Shown here in pieces: positions 61,836-64,000 of a stretch of 64,000 nucleotides of DNA; within the stretch, counting starts at the first letter, position 1, and each line of letters opens with the position of its first letter. The translations under genes and the position numbers were made by a program. The DNA comes from Mariprofundus ferrooxydans PV-1. Lineage in GTDB: Bacteria; Pseudomonadota; Zetaproteobacteria; Mariprofundales; Mariprofundaceae. The DNA is taken from assembly GCF_000153765.1 (NCBI RefSeq), contig NZ_DS022294.1, positions 682,836 to 746,835 of the forward strand, read 5' to 3'. The notes under the pieces are model-generated. The model was not told the DNA's origin. It made no database searches and worked only from the letters and a program-made list of their open reading frames with translations.

Positions 61836-62999
61836 TCAGCGTCTGCACCAGTATTTCGGGTTAACCGGCTTCCCTTTGTCGCGAATTTCAAAATAGAGCA
61901 ACTGCCTGCTCACCCATCCGGTACTGCCTGAGTCAGCCAGCACCTCTCCTGCTTCCACCCAGTCGCCCAACTGCTTGTATAGCACTTCGTTATGAGCATA
62001 CACACCGAGGATGCCTTCGCCATAGTCGACGATAATCATTAGCCCGTAACCACCGAACCAGTCGGCATAGCGCACCTGACCTGCCCCCATGGCCTTCACC
62101 TGATAAGCGCCATGATCGGGCTTGAGCTGCACGCCCTGCAGACGGGGCATGCCTTTTAGCGGCCTGGAGTGGTAGCTGGCAACAATCCGCCCCCTTAGCG
62201 GCCATGGCAGCCGCCCCTTGCGCTTGCGTATCTGCTCTACCGATCCCGGATTATCGCCTGCAACGATATCCTCGGATATCCCCTGCAGCAGGCGCAGCAG
62301 CGCTTTCTCTTCTCTGGCCAGCTGTGAATCGTGCCGCTTGCTGGCTCTCATCTCTCCGTTTACCCGCTTGACCAGGTTGCGCTTATCCCTGACGCGCGCT
62401 TCAAGTTGCGCCTCAGCCCGTTTCTTCTCCTCATGCAGGCGCGTCAACTGATCACGCTGCTGTTTCAAATCGGCCTCGATATGCGCCAGATGTTCCACAC
62501 TCTTCAGATATTCCTGGCGATCCTTCTGCTGCGCCTGCATCACCACATTCAGCAGAAAACGCCGGTGTGGAATATCGCTGACCGGCACGCCGGTCAGTAT
62601 ACCCATCCACGGTGAGGATCGGCTGCTGCGCTGCCAGGCAGCGACAGCCTCCTCCATCATCGTCTGTTTCAATGTCTCAATATGCCGCTGCAGGTCTGCC
62701 CGCTCAGCTTCCAGATTGGCAAGTTTGTGGTCGGACACCCTGATGCTCGCCCGCACATCGCGACTGGCCCTGCGCGCTGCAATCAACTCGGTATCAAGCT
62801 CTTTTAATTCCCGACCAATGCTACCGAGCTCCTGTTCCATGGAGTGCCGCAGTTTCGCCAGTCGCTGTCGCTCCAGCTTGATCTGCTCGATCTTCTGCTT
62901 GGTCGTGATGCCGGCAGCAGCAATAGATGGCGATATCAGCACCATCACAACAGCAAGTGCTGCGGCAAGAGAGAGTATGCTGGTAGTGAGTCGTTTCAT
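61836..62999 (-). CDS. envC: EnvC-like murein hydrolase activator
   Basis: 387 residues from the ATG at 62999, where a signal peptide begins (LTTSILSLAAALAVVMVLIS) and the stop of rlmH overlaps as ATGA. A long coiled coil (about 30-250) precedes a C-terminal LytM/M23 domain (GAGQVRYADWFGGYGLMIIVDYGEGILGVYAHNEVL, LLYFEIRDKGKPVNPKYW). The first zinc His and the H-x-G-x-D site are not kept, as in EnvC, so it would activate AmiA/B-type amidases rather than cut wall itself. Confidence 0.88.
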   Translation of the reverse strand: MKRLTTSILSLAAALAVVMVLISPSIAAAGITTKQKIEQIKLERQRLAKLRHSMEQELGSIGRELKELDTELIAARRASRDVRASIRVSDHKLANLEAERADLQRHIETLKQTMMEEAVAAWQRSSRSSPWMGILTGVPVSDIPHRRFLLNVVMQAQQKDRQEYLKSVEHLAHIEADLKQQRDQLTRLHEEKKRAEAQLEARVRDKRNLVKRVNGEMRASKRHDSQLAREEKALLRLLQGISEDIVAGDNPGSVEQIRKRKGRLPWPLRGRIVASYHSRPLKGMPRLQGVQLKPDHGAYQVKAMGAGQVRYADWFGGYGLMIIVDYGEGILGVYAHNEVLYKQLGDWVEAGEVLADSGSTGWVSRQLLYFEIRDKGKPVNPKYWCRR

Positions 63000-63445
63000 A
63001 CGCGGTGGTAGGGATGCCCCTGAATAATGGTAAAGGCACGGTAGATCTGCTCCAGCACAATAGCCCGGACAAGCTGGTGGGGCAGCGTCAACTTTGACAG
63101 GCTCCAGCATGCAGCAGCCTCTCTGCGCACCTCATCAGCCACCCCATCGGCTCCGCCAATGACAAAATCCAGTTGCGCATTACCGGCCTGACGCTCCAGG
63201 TGAGCAGCCCATTTCACACTCTCCAGCAAGGCACCACGCTCATCAAAGAGAATAAACCCCTTGCCGGCATGGGTCAGTATCTGTTTTGCCTCTTCCTGCT
63301 TACGCTGCACAGGCTGTTTCGCGCGCCCCTCCGGCAGCTCAACAACCTGAAAGTCGGCAAACGGGCGCAATCGCTGATCAAACCGCGATTCGAATTCAGC
63401 CAGCTCGCGCGAGCCGCGGCCGACAACCAGCAGGCGCAACTTCAC
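62996..63445 (-). CDS. rlmH: 23S rRNA (pseudouridine-1915-N3) methyltransferase
   Basis: 149 residues from the GTG at 63445, which overlaps the rsfS stop as GTGA; upstream starts give non-family residues. SPOUT fold with LDFVIGGADGVADEVRREA and SLSKLTLPHQLVRAIVLEQIYRAFTIIQGHPYHR, the conserved knot end. Methylates pseudouridine 1915 in helix 69 on 70S ribosomes. Adjacent to rsfS, the usual neighbour. Confidence 0.95.
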   Translation of the reverse strand: MKLRLLVVGRGSRELAEFESRFDQRLRPFADFQVVELPEGRAKQPVQRKQEEAKQILTHAGKGFILFDERGALLESVKWAAHLERQAGNAQLDFVIGGADGVADEVRREAAACWSLSKLTLPHQLVRAIVLEQIYRAFTIIQGHPYHRV

Positions 63446-63804
63446 GAGGCCGTGATTACTCCGGAAGGAACTGCCCACAGGCGCTCCAGCTGGAAGCTTT
63501 CACGCACTTCCGGCAGGAACAGGTGAACAACGACATCACCCAGGTCAACAAGCACCCATTCGGCAGCCTCCAGCCCTTCTGTCTTGGCCGGCAGTTGAAA
63601 ACGGTGTGCGGCTTCGCCGACTGAATTGGCCAGCGCCTTGAGCTGCCGGTCACTGCGACCGGAGGCCAACACAAAGCGGTCGGTAAAGTCGCAACGGCCG
63701 CGTACATCAATCACCAGTATGTCGGTTGCCTTTTTATCTTCCAGCGCTTCAACCACAGCTGTGGTCAGCGCCTCCAGCGATTCCTGTTCTGTCTCTTTAC
63801 TCAC
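63442..63804 (-). CDS. rsfS: Ribosomal silencing factor RsfS
   Basis: 120 residues from the GTG at 63804 (AGGAG five bases upstream). Family core ATDILVIDVRGRCDFTDRFVLASGRSDRQLKALANSV and EWVLVDLGDVVVHLFLPEVRESFQLERLW. Binds ribosomal protein uL14 and blocks subunit joining when nutrients are short. Follows nadD, precedes rlmH, as in many proteobacteria. Confidence 0.95.
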   Translation of the reverse strand: MSKETEQESLEALTTAVVEALEDKKATDILVIDVRGRCDFTDRFVLASGRSDRQLKALANSVGEAAHRFQLPAKTEGLEAAEWVLVDLGDVVVHLFLPEVRESFQLERLWAVPSGVITAS

Positions 63805-63831
63805 ATGTTCTCCTGTTCTTCTCTTAAAAGT

Positions 63832-64000
63832 TCAAACCCTGTTTACTGCAGACATCTTTCGATAAGCCGCTTCCACCGCAGGACGGATAGGCTCGGGCAC
63901 CCGCCCTTTCAGCGAGCGGCCTGCATCTGCATCGCAGCGCAGATCTGTCGCTGAAATATCCGGCAGCGATACAGGCACATAGCACCAGCAACCTGTCGTC
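63832..64000 (-). CDS. nadD: Nicotinate-nucleotide adenylyltransferase, C-terminal end (runs off window)
   Basis: The last 55 codons of a reading frame, ending TGA at 63832-63834. The visible end includes LPDISATDLRCDADAG and VPEPIRPAVEAAYRKM, matching the ISATxIR motif and final helix of NadD. Makes NaAD from NaMN in NAD synthesis. The gene order nadD-rsfS-rlmH supports the call; only the tail is visible. Confidence 0.85.
   Translation of the reverse strand, partial: TTGCWCYVPVSLPDISATDLRCDADAGRSLKGRVPEPIRPAVEAAYRKMSAVNRV

Noticed and set aside
1-64000. CRISPR arrays or clusters of regular repeats
   Set aside because: No set of three or more spaced direct repeats was seen on reading through.

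Overview
The window is bacterial and reads as a Gram-negative proteobacterium. It carries a Mla lipid-transport operon, TamA/TamB, an EnvC-type amidase activator, a lipid-asymmetry and cell-wall gene set, a 7Fe ferredoxin, LeuCD and ThyA. The gene mix and neighbourhoods (rsfS-rlmH-envC-ctpA-yibQ, a DUF484 gene next to xerC) fit Proteobacteria. A marine iron-oxidiser of the Zetaproteobacteria type is my guess, from impression only and not proven by any single gene.

Left part, 1-12.1 kb: one long minus-strand copper/silver cluster. From its promoter near 12.05 kb it runs leftward through a small His/Cys-rich exported protein, a CusC-like outer-membrane channel, CusB, CusA, a DUF411 protein, a TlpA-like thioredoxin lipoprotein, a Met/His-rich periplasmic protein, a His-rich membrane protein, an AhpD-like protein, a YHS protein with an HMA-like tail, a PII-like protein, a MerR regulator, a small YHS membrane protein and the start of a cyclopropane fatty acid synthase. 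Together these would sense, bind, and export Cu(I)/Ag(I) from the periplasm and modify the membrane.

Middle left, 12.1-22.7 kb: mobile DNA. There are two orphan Xre/MbcA/ParS-type antitoxin genes facing each other, one broken by an in-frame amber codon. Next comes a tightly overlapping four-gene unit (excisionase-like protein, tyrosine integrase, small CxxC protein, OB-fold/HD protein) under a divergent Xre repressor with three dyads. Last is an operon of one ParB-like protein and two very large tyrosine-recombinase-like proteins. This block ends at 22632-22677 in a 3' fragment of a tRNA-Arg(CCG) gene lacking its 5' half. I read this fragment as the right attachment site of a genomic island whose left end, with the intact tRNA, lies outside the window; the copper cluster would be its cargo.

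Right part, 22.9-64 kb: ordinary chromosome. A PAS/GAF/HD-GYP sensor is followed by a LysR regulator divergent from leuCD, then fdxA, rlmN, a Crp/Fnr regulator, ampD, a cation efflux transporter, a secretin-N-like protein, an EF-hand protein, thyA, a hybrid histidine kinase with an RpfG-like HD-GYP regulator, an AEC transporter, tamAB, gltX, ilvE, and mlaFEDC with a large AsmA-like gene. The final minus-strand operon runs nadD-rsfS-rlmH-envC-ctpA-yibQ-like-DUF502-TPR protein-L,D-transpeptidase-DUF484/GGDEF-xerC, with most neighbours overlapping by 4 to 17 bases.

Limits: all assignments come from reading translated sequence and remembered family motifs; no search was run. Coordinates of starts were adjusted where a Shine-Dalgarno sequence or family length decided between candidates.
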